Under the pieces are notes generated by a model that worked only from the letters and a program-made list of their open reading frames with translations, had not been told where the DNA came from and searched no databases. Below, one piece after another: positions 1 through 8,605 of a stretch of 55,584 nucleotides of DNA (position 1 is its first letter; the number at the start of each line of letters is the position of its first letter). The translations under genes and the position numbers were made by a program. Source of the stretch: Desulfoluna sp. (GTDB lineage: Bacteria > Desulfobacterota > Desulfobacteria > Desulfobacterales > Desulfolunaceae); assembly GCF_030145185.1 (NCBI RefSeq), contig NZ_JAQYWB010000042.1:1-55584 (forward strand). The letters are read 5' to 3'.

Positions 1-30
1 GCGGAGCCTATGAATGAGAAAAAGCGGTAA
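1..30 (+). CDS. Possible 3' end of a gene entering from the left
   Basis: Frame 1 is open from the window edge to a TAA at 28-30 and would give a polar, basic C-terminus (AEPMNEKKR). It is followed by A/T-rich DNA and a strong hairpin, as expected behind a gene. Only ten codons are visible, so the product cannot be named and the call is weak. Confidence 0.25.
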   Translation, partial: AEPMNEKKR

Positions 31-69
31 GGGCTCACGCAAATAATAAATGCACAATTTTTATAAAAA

Positions 70-116
70 TGCCGCTGTGATTTGACCCGAGGCACGAGGG
101 TTAAATCACAGCGGCA
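70..116. terminator. 19-bp stem-loop, possible terminator
   Basis: Bases 70-88 pair with 98-116 (one G-T wobble) around a 9-nt loop. No T-run follows, so it is either a weak terminator of the gene ending at base 30 or a structural repeat. Confidence 0.45.
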
Positions 117-120
117 ACTC

Positions 121-153
121 GCTTTCAAGGTGGCTCACCTTGCCGCCGGAGGC
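121..153. repeat. Dispersed REP-like repeat, copy 1
   Basis: A small hairpin (CAAGGTG-GCT-CACCTTG) is followed by CCGCCGGAGGC. Near-identical units lie at 9241-9270 (inverted), 35761-35815 (inverted), 40461-40494 (inverted) and 48586-48616, all intergenic. The family is not recognised by name. Confidence 0.65.
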
Positions 154-188
154 ATCGCTTTTTGTATGTTTTATTTTTGTACCAGCCC

Positions 189-492
189 TAACTATTCAGC
201 TTCATCCTGTCTCTGGCGGGTCTCTTTTTGAAAAAAGTTTCGCAAAAACGTTTCAGCCCGTAGGGTGCGGCTCCCGCACCGTTCAACGTCACGCAAACCG
301 CCGGCCCCGTCTCAACACGTATCACAAAATGCGGCGTTGCAGGTTTATCGGACGTTAAGCGGTGCGGGAGCCGCACCCTACATTTTTCACATCGACACGG
401 TTACCAAAGGACAGACCCTTTATACGGTTTCCTTCTTCATCGAACCTGCCGTATCGGTGTGTGGCGATTGGGTGGCAGGAGCTGAATAGTTA
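189..492. repeat. MITE-like element with TAACTATTCAGCT ends
   Basis: The 13-bp sequence TAACTATTCAGCT at 189-201 is matched in inverted orientation at 480-492, bounding about 304 bp with no convincing gene. The same end motif borders the repeats at 16949 and 24958-25127 and recurs beside repeats near 35826 and 48622. A second inverted-repeat element (260-381) is nested inside. No transposase is encoded, so a non-autonomous element is inferred. Confidence 0.55.
260..381. repeat. Nested MITE-like element with GTAGGGTGCGG ends
   Basis: Bases 260-290 (GTAGGGTGCGGCTCCCGCACC followed by GTTCAACGTC) are repeated in inverse orientation at 351-381 with only a few mismatches. The ends contain their own palindrome (GTGCGG...CCGCAC). 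A related element lies at 17031-17216. It has no coding capacity. Confidence 0.6.
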
Positions 493-499
493 CCTTTTT

Positions 500-1357
500 T
501 TAATCCTCTGCAGGACCTTCTCCCTGCGCTTCCTTGAGACGAATCCCTTTGTCGCTCAGCTCGATGTGTCCCTTCTTGTAAAGCCCGCCCACGGTGCGTT
601 TAAACTCTTTTTTACTCATGGAAAATATCGCCTTGATTTCATCGGGGGAGCTCTTGTCATGGCAGGCGATAAAGCCACCGGCTTTTTTCAGGATCTCCAC
701 CACGTGATCTGTGGAGGCCGAGACGGAACGGTAGCCCGGTTTTTTTAAGGTCAAGTCGATTTTCCCATCCTCGCGGACACGGGAGACATACCCGGTCATG
801 CGGTCCCCAACGGCGACTTTGGAAAACACCTCGTTTCGGTAGAGGATGCCCAGGCACTCCTCGTCGATCACGGCCTGGATGCTCAACTTGGTGATCCCGT
901 AAATAAGCAGGGAGACCTCCTGCCCCTCCTCCTGTCCCGTGGAAAATTTCGGGCAGTGCCGTCCGAGCCGCGTGGACCCGAACACCCTTCCGGTCTCATC
1001 GTCGAGGCTGAGATACACCACATGCTGCTCGCCCACAGCCATGGGATTTTGCTGCTCGCTTCTGGGCACGAGGAGGTCTTTTTCAAGCCCCCAGTCAAAA
1101 AAAGTGCCAAAAGGATTCACGTCGACCACCGTCAACAGTGCGAAATCGCCCACCATGGCTTTGGGGGTCAGGGTCGTGGCCACGGGACGATCCTCGGAGT
1201 CCGTGTAGACAAAGACATGGATGCGGTCCCCCAGCTTGAATCCCTCGGGTACATATTTGTTCGGAAGAAGCACCTGCTCGTCCGCAGGGTTGAGGTAAAA
1301 GCCGAACTCCATATAACGCTCGGCAATAAGAGAGTTCATCTGACCAATCTTGAGCAT
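500..1357 (-). CDS. cvfB: CvfB/YitL-like S1 RNA-binding protein
   Basis: The 285-residue protein has the layout of the CvfB family: tandem S1-type OB folds followed by a C-terminal winged helix. The third S1-like unit is near residues 150-215 (GYVSRVREDGKIDLTLKKPGYRS) and the winged-helix part near 220-275 (SMSKKEFKRTVGGLYKKG). Family members bind RNA in the cytoplasm and affect expression post-transcriptionally; the precise target here is unknown. The ATG at 1357 is preceded by AAGGATAAG. It stands alone, divergent from the hydrolase gene at 1721. The length is normal for the family. Confidence 0.8.
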   Translation of the reverse strand: MLKIGQMNSLIAERYMEFGFYLNPADEQVLLPNKYVPEGFKLGDRIHVFVYTDSEDRPVATTLTPKAMVGDFALLTVVDVNPFGTFFDWGLEKDLLVPRSEQQNPMAVGEQHVVYLSLDDETGRVFGSTRLGRHCPKFSTGQEEGQEVSLLIYGITKLSIQAVIDEECLGILYRNEVFSKVAVGDRMTGYVSRVREDGKIDLTLKKPGYRSVSASTDHVVEILKKAGGFIACHDKSSPDEIKAIFSMSKKEFKRTVGGLYKKGHIELSDKGIRLKEAQGEGPAED

Positions 1358-1720
1358 ATTTCTTATCCTTCAAAGACAGTAACACCCATAAATCAGGGCG
1401 TCTGGCATTATTTCCTGTTGATGTCAGACCGGCTTCACCGTCGGTCGGGTCCTTCTATATCAGCAATACGCCATGGAATCGAGGAGTAAGGTGATGGGAT
1501 GACTAAAAACCGGTAAAAAGATCACCCTGACGGCCCCGCCTCCCTCGGCTAGCGCAACCAAAGACCCGCTTAAATGAAAAAGCCGGGGCTGCCTGCAGAC
1601 AGCCGTAGATAATGTCATGATATCCATGTATATATAGACTATATACACTCCGCAGCGACAAGACAAACCCCCGTGACCCCGAACCCCTCAAAAAACGCGA
1701 CAATTCAAAAGGAGACAGCC
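1358..1720. promoter_or_regulatory. Divergent intergenic region with a palindrome
   Basis: This gap separates the cvfB-like gene (-) from the carbon-nitrogen hydrolase gene (+). It contains a perfect 7-bp inverted repeat GTATATA-N5-TATATAC at 1628-1646, about 75 bp upstream of the hydrolase start. This could be an operator or an A/T-rich promoter core. No known regulator motif was recognised. Confidence 0.4.
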
Positions 1721-2677
1721 ATGATCAAGGTCGGTGCAGTGCAAATGGTGGCCAGGACGGCAGACATTGCCTATAACCTCGCACACATTCGGGAGCTGGC
1801 CGAGGCCGTGATCGCAGAGGGGGCCAAAGTGATTGCTCTCCCGGAATTTTTTACCACGAGCATTGTCTGGGATCGTCGGCTCTGGGGGTGCTCGCTGCCC
1901 CCGGAAAACCCCGCCCTTGAGATGCTCCAGGCGTTGGCGCAAAACCATGGGGTGATGATCGGCGGATCCTATCTGGAAAAACGGGGGGAGGATGTGTTCA
2001 ACACCTATGCGCTGGTACAGCCCGACGGCACCGTCTCCAAACATGACAAGGACCTGCCCACCATGGTGGAAGGTGCCTTCTATAAAAAAGGAGCCGACGA
2101 CGGCGTGCATGAGACCTCCCTGGGCCGTGTGGGAACCGCCCTCTGCTGGGAAACCATCCGCACCCAAACCGTGACACGCCTGAAGGATCGCATTGATTTT
2201 TTGATGACCGGAAGCCATTGGTGGGCGCCCCCCACCCGGTGGTATGTCATGAACGGCTTCTTCGATTCCATGGCCCGCTCCAATCAGGAGCACATGGCCG
2301 CCGCCCCGGCCGAACTCGCACGCATCTTAGGCGTCCCAAATCTCCACGCAGCCCATGCGGGCGACCTTGACGGCCGCATTCTTCTGATGCCCACCGACAA
2401 AATCACCGGCATCTTTCCCAGCTATTTATTAGGTGAAACCCAGATCATCGACAACAAAGGGGCGGTTCTGGCCCGCATGAAACGGGAGGAAGGGGCAGGC
2501 TTTGTGACGGCGGAGCTCGATCCCACCCCTGCCAGCCCCACCCTTGAAACCCCGGAACGGTTTTGGATCCCCCGGCTCGAAAAACGATTTCACCTTTTCT
2601 GGCATCACCAGAATCTCTGTGCAGGGGCCATGTATCGATCTGCCAGGCGTCAGGGCCTCCTTCGTGTCAATGACTGA
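1721..2677 (+). CDS. Carbon-nitrogen hydrolase (nitrilase superfamily)
   Basis: This 318-residue cytoplasmic amidase/nitrilase-fold enzyme should cleave a C-N bond in an amide or nitrile through a Glu-Lys-Cys triad. The expected residues are present: Glu in ALPEFFT (about residue 45), Lys in the KHDKDLPTMVEG segment and Cys in GTALCWET (about residue 147). The ATG at 1721 has AAAGGAG 5-6 bases upstream; an in-frame ATG at 1673 lacks such a site. It is monocistronic. The substrate cannot be assigned; a WGCS insertion after the Glu motif is unlike the best-known ureidopropionase or omega-amidase types. Confidence 0.8.
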   Translation: MIKVGAVQMVARTADIAYNLAHIRELAEAVIAEGAKVIALPEFFTTSIVWDRRLWGCSLPPENPALEMLQALAQNHGVMIGGSYLEKRGEDVFNTYALVQPDGTVSKHDKDLPTMVEGAFYKKGADDGVHETSLGRVGTALCWETIRTQTVTRLKDRIDFLMTGSHWWAPPTRWYVMNGFFDSMARSNQEHMAAAPAELARILGVPNLHAAHAGDLDGRILLMPTDKITGIFPSYLLGETQIIDNKGAVLARMKREEGAGFVTAELDPTPASPTLETPERFWIPRLEKRFHLFWHHQNLCAGAMYRSARRQGLLRVND

Positions 2678-2679
2678 CG

Positions 2680-2828
2680 AACCCGGACATTTCATGAGGA
2701 ACCGAAACGTAAAAGAATATATAGTTTATTACAGGGCGTTGTGGAAAAAATCAGGCATTCAAAAAATACAACCTGTCATTTTCGGGTTTCTGTCCGATTT
2801 TCTCTCCCTTCGTGAAATATCCGGGCTG
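2680..2828. repeat. MITE-like element, CCCGGATATTTCA family, copy A
   Basis: The left end ACCCGGACATTTCATG (2681-2696) and right end CGTGAAATATCCGGGCTG (2811-2828) are inverted repeats around about 115 bp without a gene. Sister copies lie at 6414-6495, 31205-31456 and 40510-40654. It abuts the stop codon of the hydrolase gene. The rest of the gap to 3072 shows nothing recognisable. Confidence 0.6.
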
Positions 2829-3072
2829 AAAACACCGATCATTGCTCAAAATGACAGGGGAGAAGAAACAACTCATTGAAATTGACTGAAAAGCTGGAAA
2901 AAATATGGCATCTGCGTTACTATCAACAGAATCCGATACATTTTGCGTTACCCGTAAGAAAAGCGGTTAAATTTTCATGAAACAGCCCCTTTTAACCGAG
3001 TAAAAATGACGGACCAAAATCAACCAAGGGATTCCAATATCGCGTCATGCCAAACCAGAAAAGGAGTGTTTT

Positions 3073-4455
3073 GTGAGTTCAGTCAATCCAAGAGAACAGC
3101 TCGGAAGCCGCATCGGCTTCCTTTTCATTTCAGCCGGGTGCGCCATCGGCCTCGGCAACGTCTGGCGTTTTCCTTTCATTACAGGAAAATACGGGGGGGC
3201 AGCGTTTGTTCTCATCTACCTACTCTTTCTCTTCATTCTGGGCCTTCCCATCATGGTCATGGAATTTTCCATCGGACGCGGTGGACGGCAAAACATTGCC
3301 GGAGCCCTGAAAAAACTCCAGCCTGAAGGGAGCAAATGGCATCTGTACGGCTACTTTGCCATTCTGGGCAACCTGTTGCTCATGATGTTCTACACTACCG
3401 TGGCCGGGTGGATGCTCGCGTATTTTTATCACACCCTCACCGGCAGCCTGGCAGGCCTTTCACCGGATGAGGTGGGGGGCTTCTTCGGCGGCCTTCTGGC
3501 CAGCCCCGGTACCCTGATCTTCTGGATGGGCCTGACCGTTGTTCTTGGGTTTACGACTTGTTCCATTGGCCTGCAAAAGGGAGTCGAAACAATCACCAAG
3601 TGGATGATGTCCTCCCTTTTTATCATTCTCATCGCCCTGGTCATCAAATCTGTCACCCTGCCTGGCGCATCGGCCGGCCTCTCCTTCTACCTGATGCCGG
3701 ACCTGGATCGGCTGATGGAGATTGGGGTCTGGGAGACCGTCTACGCGGCCATGGGGCAGGCGTTCTTCACCTTGAGCCTTGGCATCGGCAGCATGGCCAT
3801 CTTCGGGAGCTACATCGGCAAAGAACGGTCTCTCACAGGAGAGTCCCTCAACATCATCGCCCTGGATACCTTTGTGGCCATCCTCTCCGGCCTGATCATC
3901 TTCCCCGCCTGCTTTGCCTTCGGTAAGGACCCCGGGGCTGGCCCCGGCCTGATTTTTGTCACCCTGCCCAACATCTTCAACTCCATGAACGGGGGGCGTA
4001 TCTGGGGTTCCCTTTTCTTCCTCTTTTTAAGCTTTGCAGCCATGTCCACGGTCATCGCCGTCTTTGAAAACATCATGGCGTTCACCATGGAAGAGTTGGG
4101 CTGGAGCCGGAAAAAGGCCGCCGTCATCAACTGTCTGCTGCTCTTTGCCCTCTCCCTGCCCTGCGCCCTGGGCTTCAACCTCTGGAGCGAGATCCAGCCC
4201 CTGGGCAAAGGCACCGGGATCATCGATCTGGAAGATTTTATCGTCGGCAACAACCTCCTGCCCATCGGCTCCCTCGTTTTTGCCTTTTTCTGCAGCTATA
4301 AAATGGGGTGGGGTTGGGACAACTTTGTCAATGAAGCCAACGAAGGCCACGGGCTTCGCTACCCTGAAAAGACAAAGTTTTATGTCAAATATATCCTGCC
4401 GCTCATTATCCTGGTGGTTTTTATCGGGGGGTATATCGAAAAATTCGGAGGATGA
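3073..4455 (+). CDS. Sodium-dependent transporter, SNF (NSS) family
   Basis: The 460-residue inner-membrane protein has the LeuT-fold signature in TM1 (AIGLGNVWRFPF, about residues 21-32) followed by YGGAAFVL, and about eleven hydrophobic segments. Family members couple Na+ influx to uptake of amino acids or related amines. The GTG start at 3073 is supported by AAGGAG seven bases upstream. It is a single gene closed by a strong terminator at 4536-4567. Most bacterial members, like this one, lack the twelfth helix of the animal carriers. The substrate is not predictable from the sequence. Confidence 0.88.
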   Translation: MSSVNPREQLGSRIGFLFISAGCAIGLGNVWRFPFITGKYGGAAFVLIYLLFLFILGLPIMVMEFSIGRGGRQNIAGALKKLQPEGSKWHLYGYFAILGNLLLMMFYTTVAGWMLAYFYHTLTGSLAGLSPDEVGGFFGGLLASPGTLIFWMGLTVVLGFTTCSIGLQKGVETITKWMMSSLFIILIALVIKSVTLPGASAGLSFYLMPDLDRLMEIGVWETVYAAMGQAFFTLSLGIGSMAIFGSYIGKERSLTGESLNIIALDTFVAILSGLIIFPACFAFGKDPGAGPGLIFVTLPNIFNSMNGGRIWGSLFFLFLSFAAMSTVIAVFENIMAFTMEELGWSRKKAAVINCLLLFALSLPCALGFNLWSEIQPLGKGTGIIDLEDFIVGNNLLPIGSLVFAFFCSYKMGWGWDNFVNEANEGHGLRYPEKTKFYVKYILPLIILVVFIGGYIEKFGG

Positions 4456-4535
4456 TGCCCCATCCTTTCCGAAACGTTTCCGTTTGCCTCCGGCAGACCG
4501 TTTTTTGAACAAACCGTTCGCTTAAAACAACGAAA

Positions 4536-4567
4536 AGCCCCCCGGCCATGCCGGGGGGCTTTTTTTA
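4536..4567 (+). terminator. Rho-independent terminator
   Basis: A perfect 11-bp stem (AGCCCCCCGGC / GCCGGGGGGCT) with a 3-nt loop is followed by seven T residues, 80 bp behind the SNF transporter stop. Confidence 0.9.
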
Positions 4568-5048
4568 TTCTGCCATGACGAAAAACCGTTGCAAGCGCCT
4601 TTCCGTATTTTTGTTCAAAGAATAAAATAGCGAAACGTGAGCCGCTCAGGGTTTACGAATGAAAAAAAAGAGGCCGCCAAACATGTCGTTTGCCTGAAAT
4701 GTGAGGATTCAAACCGTCTATCAAGGGCCACCAAGCCGGAGAATTAGGGCGTTCAGCATTAAAACAGGTCATTTTTTTCGAAATGATCAAAAAGAGAAGT
4801 CATTCCGATTGAAATACGGAAAGTATTCTCGGACTCGACTTTATTCATGTAAAAAAAGACCCGCCGATAATAGTCATTTATCCACTGTCTCTTTATGCGA
4901 ACAACCATTACCCACTGAAAATAAGGCCAAACAAGGCTATGCAGCGCCTGCCTGTGATTCCAGCAGGAAATGTGTTAACTTCGCTGCTTTCTGTCACGTG
5001 AGGGTCCTGAAGTACCCCCGGACAGACGTATTGTAATGACTGAGTTGG
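4568..5048. other. Intergenic region upstream of brnQ, no gene seen
   Basis: About 480 bp of A/T-richer DNA. No RNA gene, T-box feature, repeat or conserved ORF could be recognised; it presumably holds the brnQ promoter. Confidence 0.4.
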
Positions 5049-5062
5049 TGGAGGTAACACCT

Positions 5063-6379
5063 GTGAATAAAGAAAGCAAAGATATCATCGTTGCAGGGGC
5101 GGCCCTGTTTGCCATGTTTTTTGGTGCCGGAAACCTGATCTTCCCCCCCGCGCTGGGATTTCTCTCTGGGCAATCGTGGTTTCTCTGTATGTTGGGATTC
5201 TTTATTACCGGCGTGGGGTTGCCCATTCTCGGGGTCGCGGCCCTTGCCAAATCTGAAGGGTCTCTGGATCGTTTTGCCGGAAAAGTAAGCCCTCTCTTTG
5301 CCAAGGTGATGGGCACCAGCATTGTCCTGGCCATCGGGCCTTTCCTTGCCATCCCGCGCACCGGGGCCACCGTATACGAGATTGGTATCAAACCACTCCT
5401 CCCCGGTGTTTCTCCCTTGACCGCCGCCGGTATTTTTTTTGCTCTCACCCTCTTTTTTGCCCTGAAGCCCTCGAGCATCGTGGACAAAATCGGAAAGTTT
5501 CTCACCCCCATTCTTCTTTTGATCATTGGCATGATCATCATCAAAGGCGTGGTAAATCCTATTGGTCAGCCCATCGATACCGGACTGGTCCAGCCCTTGT
5601 CCCGAGGGTTCATCGAAGGCTACCAGACCATGGACGCTCTGGCCTCTATCCTCTTTGCCGGCCTGGTTCTTTCGGCCATAGCCGCCAAAGGGTATCAAAC
5701 CACGGAAGAGCAGATCAAACTGACCTGTAAAGCAGGGCTGATCGCAGGAGTTGGTCTGATGTTTGTCTACGGTGGCCTGCTTTATCTCGGCGCGACCTCG
5801 TGCACGCTGTTCGGCCAGGGGATCACCAAGGCAGAGCTTATCGTCTCCATCACCAACACCATCTTCGGTGCCGCAGGGCAAAGCGCGCTGTGCCTGGCTG
5901 TGTCCGCCGCCTGTCTGACCACCTCCATCGGCCTGACTGCGGTGGTGGGAACTTATTTTGAAAAGATGACCCACGGCAAGATTGGCTACATCCCCATCGT
6001 CATCGCCACCTCGGTGTTCAGCGCCATCATTTCAGTGTCCGGCGTCGAAAAAATTGTCACCCTTTCCGTCCCTCTGCTGATTATCGCTTACCCCATCGTC
6101 ATTGTGCTGATCGCCTTGACACTCCTCGGCAGAAATCTCAGCTCTGCTTTTTATCGAGGGGCCGTGGCCGGGACCTTTGTCGTCAGCGTGTTTGATGCCC
6201 TCGCTTTCTTAAAAATCAGCACGGGCGTCGCAGGAGAGATGATTGCCAGGCTCCCCTTCTCTGATTCCGGGTTTGCCTGGATTCTCCCGTCTGTTTTATG
6301 CGCGGTGGCTTGCGAGCTCATCAGCTCCTTAATACATCACGGCCATGCAAACACACACAGTACGGAACAAAAAGCCTGA
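5063..6379 (+). CDS. brnQ: Branched-chain amino-acid carrier, BrnQ/LIVCS family
   Basis: The 438-residue, roughly twelve-helix inner-membrane symporter takes up Leu/Ile/Val with Na+ or H+. The diagnostic N-terminal motif FFGAGNLIFPP follows the first residues, with KGYQTTEEQIK in the central loop. GTG at 5063 is chosen because GGAGGT lies eight bases upstream (5050-5055); the in-frame ATG at 5036 has no ribosome site. It is monocistronic. The length is normal for the family. Confidence 0.87.
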   Translation: MNKESKDIIVAGAALFAMFFGAGNLIFPPALGFLSGQSWFLCMLGFFITGVGLPILGVAALAKSEGSLDRFAGKVSPLFAKVMGTSIVLAIGPFLAIPRTGATVYEIGIKPLLPGVSPLTAAGIFFALTLFFALKPSSIVDKIGKFLTPILLLIIGMIIIKGVVNPIGQPIDTGLVQPLSRGFIEGYQTMDALASILFAGLVLSAIAAKGYQTTEEQIKLTCKAGLIAGVGLMFVYGGLLYLGATSCTLFGQGITKAELIVSITNTIFGAAGQSALCLAVSAACLTTSIGLTAVVGTYFEKMTHGKIGYIPIVIATSVFSAIISVSGVEKIVTLSVPLLIIAYPIVIVLIALTLLGRNLSSAFYRGAVAGTFVVSVFDALAFLKISTGVAGEMIARLPFSDSGFAWILPSVLCAVACELISSLIHHGHANTHSTEQKA

Positions 6380-6413
6380 TACCTTGCCTCGATCACGGGG
6401 CATCCCAAGCCGA

Positions 6414-6495
6414 TCCCGGATATTTCACAGTAACCAGCTGTATTGACATCTTATTCTTTTGGCATGGTCGTTTTCTCATGAAATATCCGGGCTAA
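6414..6495. repeat. MITE-like element, CCCGGATATTTCA family, copy B (short)
   Basis: CCCGGATATTTCA at 6415-6427 and its inverse TGAAATATCCGGG at 6479-6491 bound about 50 bp of spacer. This is the shortest of the four copies. The remaining gap (6496-6786) is A/T rich and shows no gene. Confidence 0.55.
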
Positions 6496-6786
6496 GTGCC
6501 CCGCGATCGCATGTCACAGCGTGTTCATCCCGCCTCTTTTCCATGCCCCATCCCCTCGCACAATTTGTATGAGATTCGTTGTAATAAATGTGCTATAAGA
6601 GAATTTGTTAAAGTTATTCTGGCACAAAAATAAAGCCTCGGTTAAAAATAAGGTCTTTAAAAACCCGGCAACAGACCAGCGACTCTTTATAAAATGCCAC
6701 AACAGGCAGTGAGCCATGGAAGTGATTTGATTTTTTGGAAAGGCCATTTCAAAGGTGATTGGGAAAAAAGGTGATCGGAAAAAAAC

Positions 6787-7572
6787 GTGGCGGAATTTAA
6801 AACACATCTGACCGTGTCCAGCCTCTGCAGCAGCGCAGCGGCCACCTTTCTCCTTGCGGCAGCCCTTGCCACCCCCGAAGAGGTGCTTCTCTTTTTTATC
6901 ATGGGCGTTGTGGGCGGCCTGCTCCCCGATATCGACTCCGACAGCTCCCTGCCCGTCCGCCTTCTCTTCACCTTTATTGCCACGGTGATTTCCTTTCTCA
7001 TTATGTTCCATCAACGGGCCGACAACTCCGCCGTGGAACTCTTCACCCTCTGGCTTGGCAGCTTCCTGGTGATCAAGTGCCTCATTTTTTCCATGTTCAC
7101 CCGCATCACCGTACACCGGGGGATCATTCACTCGGTCCCCGCCAGTCTCTTCTTCTGGCTTGTTACCACCATTATCCTCTACCATTTTTTCAATTTTTCT
7201 AAAAAAACCGTTTGGATGGCAGGCTTTTTCATGTTTGGCGGATTTATCCTTCACCTGTTGCTTGATGAGCTGGTCAGCCTCAACTTATCCGGAAAAAAAC
7301 CCAAAAATTCGTCTGGCACGGCCTTTAAATTTGCAAACGCCAAAGACCTTAAATCCACGGTGGCCGTCTATGCCCTCACGGCCCTTCTTTTTACCGCGGC
7401 CCCCGATTACACGCCTTTTGTGCGCACCTATTTTTCCTCTACCAGCTTAACCTCCCTTCGCGTCTTCCCGGAAGGCACCTGGTTTAAGCATCTCTACCGG
7501 AGGTATCTCATCCGCTGGCAGACGAAAACAGCAGGGGCCCCCGACATACCTGTCGGGAGCCCCCGCCTTTGA
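6787..7572 (+). CDS. YdjM-like membrane-bound metal-dependent hydrolase
   Basis: The 261-residue protein resembles the LexA-regulated, membrane-bound YdjM hydrolase family (PF04307). It has an early His (THL), a metal-binding GGLLPDIDSD segment (about residues 42-51) and HRGIIHS (about 109-115), between four or five hydrophobic stretches. Start GTG 6787 has AAGGTGAT upstream. The last 15 or so codons overlap a terminator hairpin and the end of the converging TonB-receptor pseudogene, so the C-terminus may be rearranged. The function of the family is poorly known. Confidence 0.7.
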   Translation: MAEFKTHLTVSSLCSSAAATFLLAAALATPEEVLLFFIMGVVGGLLPDIDSDSSLPVRLLFTFIATVISFLIMFHQRADNSAVELFTLWLGSFLVIKCLIFSMFTRITVHRGIIHSVPASLFFWLVTTIILYHFFNFSKKTVWMAGFFMFGGFILHLLLDELVSLNLSGKKPKNSSGTAFKFANAKDLKSTVAVYALTALLFTAAPDYTPFVRTYFSSTSLTSLRVFPEGTWFKHLYRRYLIRWQTKTAGAPDIPVGSPRL

Positions 7573-8125
7573 TCGAATAAACACATCCCTTAAACAGCGA
7601 ATCGTTGCAGAGGGACTCCCGGACACCCGGGGTTGGTGCAGGATAGTCCAGCCAGTCTCCCTCTCCGCCGTTCCAATACACCTTAAGGCTGCCGTCTGCG
7701 GTATCGTAGCTGTTGGAGAGGGTGGCTTCGGCCAGCCAGGTCCGCGTCTCGAAGGTGCCTTCCCGCAAGGCGGGATCGGCCCCCTCTTCCCCGGGATCGC
7801 TGGCCTCGTTGTCATTCCAGAGGGTCACGATGTTGAGGTCCCAGTTGGGGCTCAAGGCATACCCCAGGCTGCCGTAGATATTTTTCAACTCGCCGTCGGC
7901 GGCCGTCCTGTGCCCGTCGGAGCTTCGGTACCCGCACCCGATATAATAATCGAGCCGGTCTTTTTTTCCGCCGTGCTCCACCGTTCCCACCAGGGTGGAC
8001 CAGCGGCCTGTTGCAACCTGTCCCTTGGTCTCAACCCCCTCGGTAAGCTTGCGCTTGGGCACTACGTTCACCACGCCGAAGGCGTTGCCGAAATGCTGAG
8101 GTTGGGGGGCTTTTGTACACCTCAA
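7508..8125 (-). pseudogene. TonB-dependent receptor, barrel fragment after a frameshift
   Basis: This frame continues the receptor plug directly (APQPQHFGNAFGVVNVVPKRK) and then reads as early beta-barrel strands (DYYIGCGYRSSDGHR, NWDLNIVTLWND). It ends after only about 200 residues where 400-500 are expected. Receptor-like sequence fades near 7590, beside the end of the converging YdjM-like gene. The gene is therefore shifted by one base near 8104-8114 and also lacks most of its barrel. Without the barrel it could not transport. Confidence 0.75.
7534..7570. terminator. Hairpin terminator between converging genes
   Basis: GGGGCCCCCGACA (7534-7546) pairs with TGTCGGGAGCCCC (7551-7563) with one mismatch and a 4-nt loop. 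Short T-runs exist on both strands. It overlaps the 3' end of the YdjM-like gene and the TonB-receptor remnant. Confidence 0.6.
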
Positions 8126-8567
8126 TGGTTCGCGCGGAATCCACGGGAATGGTGTCTAAAAACGGATGGTTCCAAACGCTCAGGTACATGGGGATGCCGT
8201 CAAAAAGGGTCTTGATCTCCGATCCCGGGCGGCTGGACCCCATGCCCCGGATAAACACCCCGCCCCCTTCGGCCCCACCGAAGGAGCCGATGGGGTTGTA
8301 CCGGGAGATGTTGACTCCTGGGGTCCGACGCAGGGCAGTCTCCAGATCCTGGGCGTTGAGGTCGCTCACCTGATCTTCGGTGACCCGGGTTTTCCGTGCC
8401 CCATAGGCATCGGTGATGTTTCCGTCAATGACCGGAGACGCGGTGACCTTCACATCGTCCAGCAAAAGGGCGGCGTCTTGCGTGGCCCCTGCGTTGCCGG
8501 GCAGAAAAAGCGGCGTCACAAGGACGCACAGCACCAGAAGGACCCATATGACACGGGGCCGTGTCAT
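8031..8567 (-). pseudogene. TonB-dependent receptor, signal peptide and plug
   Basis: From ATG 8567 the protein starts with a signal peptide (MTRPRVIWVLLVLCVLV...). A TonB-box-like DDVKVTA and a plug domain follow (LETALRRTPGVNI, GGGVFIRGMGSSRPGSEIKTLFDGIPMY). The frame is lost after IEVYKS at a homopolymer pair (G6 at 8104-8109, T4 at 8111-8114); removing one base joins it to the barrel fragment. It is the last gene of the metal-chelate operon. Intact, it would carry the same ligand across the outer membrane that the FecBCD-type importer takes across the inner membrane. Confidence 0.75.
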
Positions 8568-8605
8568 GGTGATGTCGCAGGATGTGCTCCTCTCTACAGA
8601 GGGAA

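Noticed and set aside
4568-5062. T-box or leader-peptide control of brnQ
   Set aside because: No T-box core, regulatory codon run or terminator/antiterminator pair could be recognised in the leader.
5036-5062. ATG at 5036 as the brnQ start
   Set aside because: It has no ribosome site, while GTG 5063 has GGAGGT at proper spacing and gives the usual N-terminus of the family.
4994-5974. Open frame on the minus strand opposite brnQ (326 codons)
   Set aside because: Composition is Gly/Lys/Gln-rich without any motif, and it overlaps the well-supported BrnQ gene completely. It is a shadow frame.
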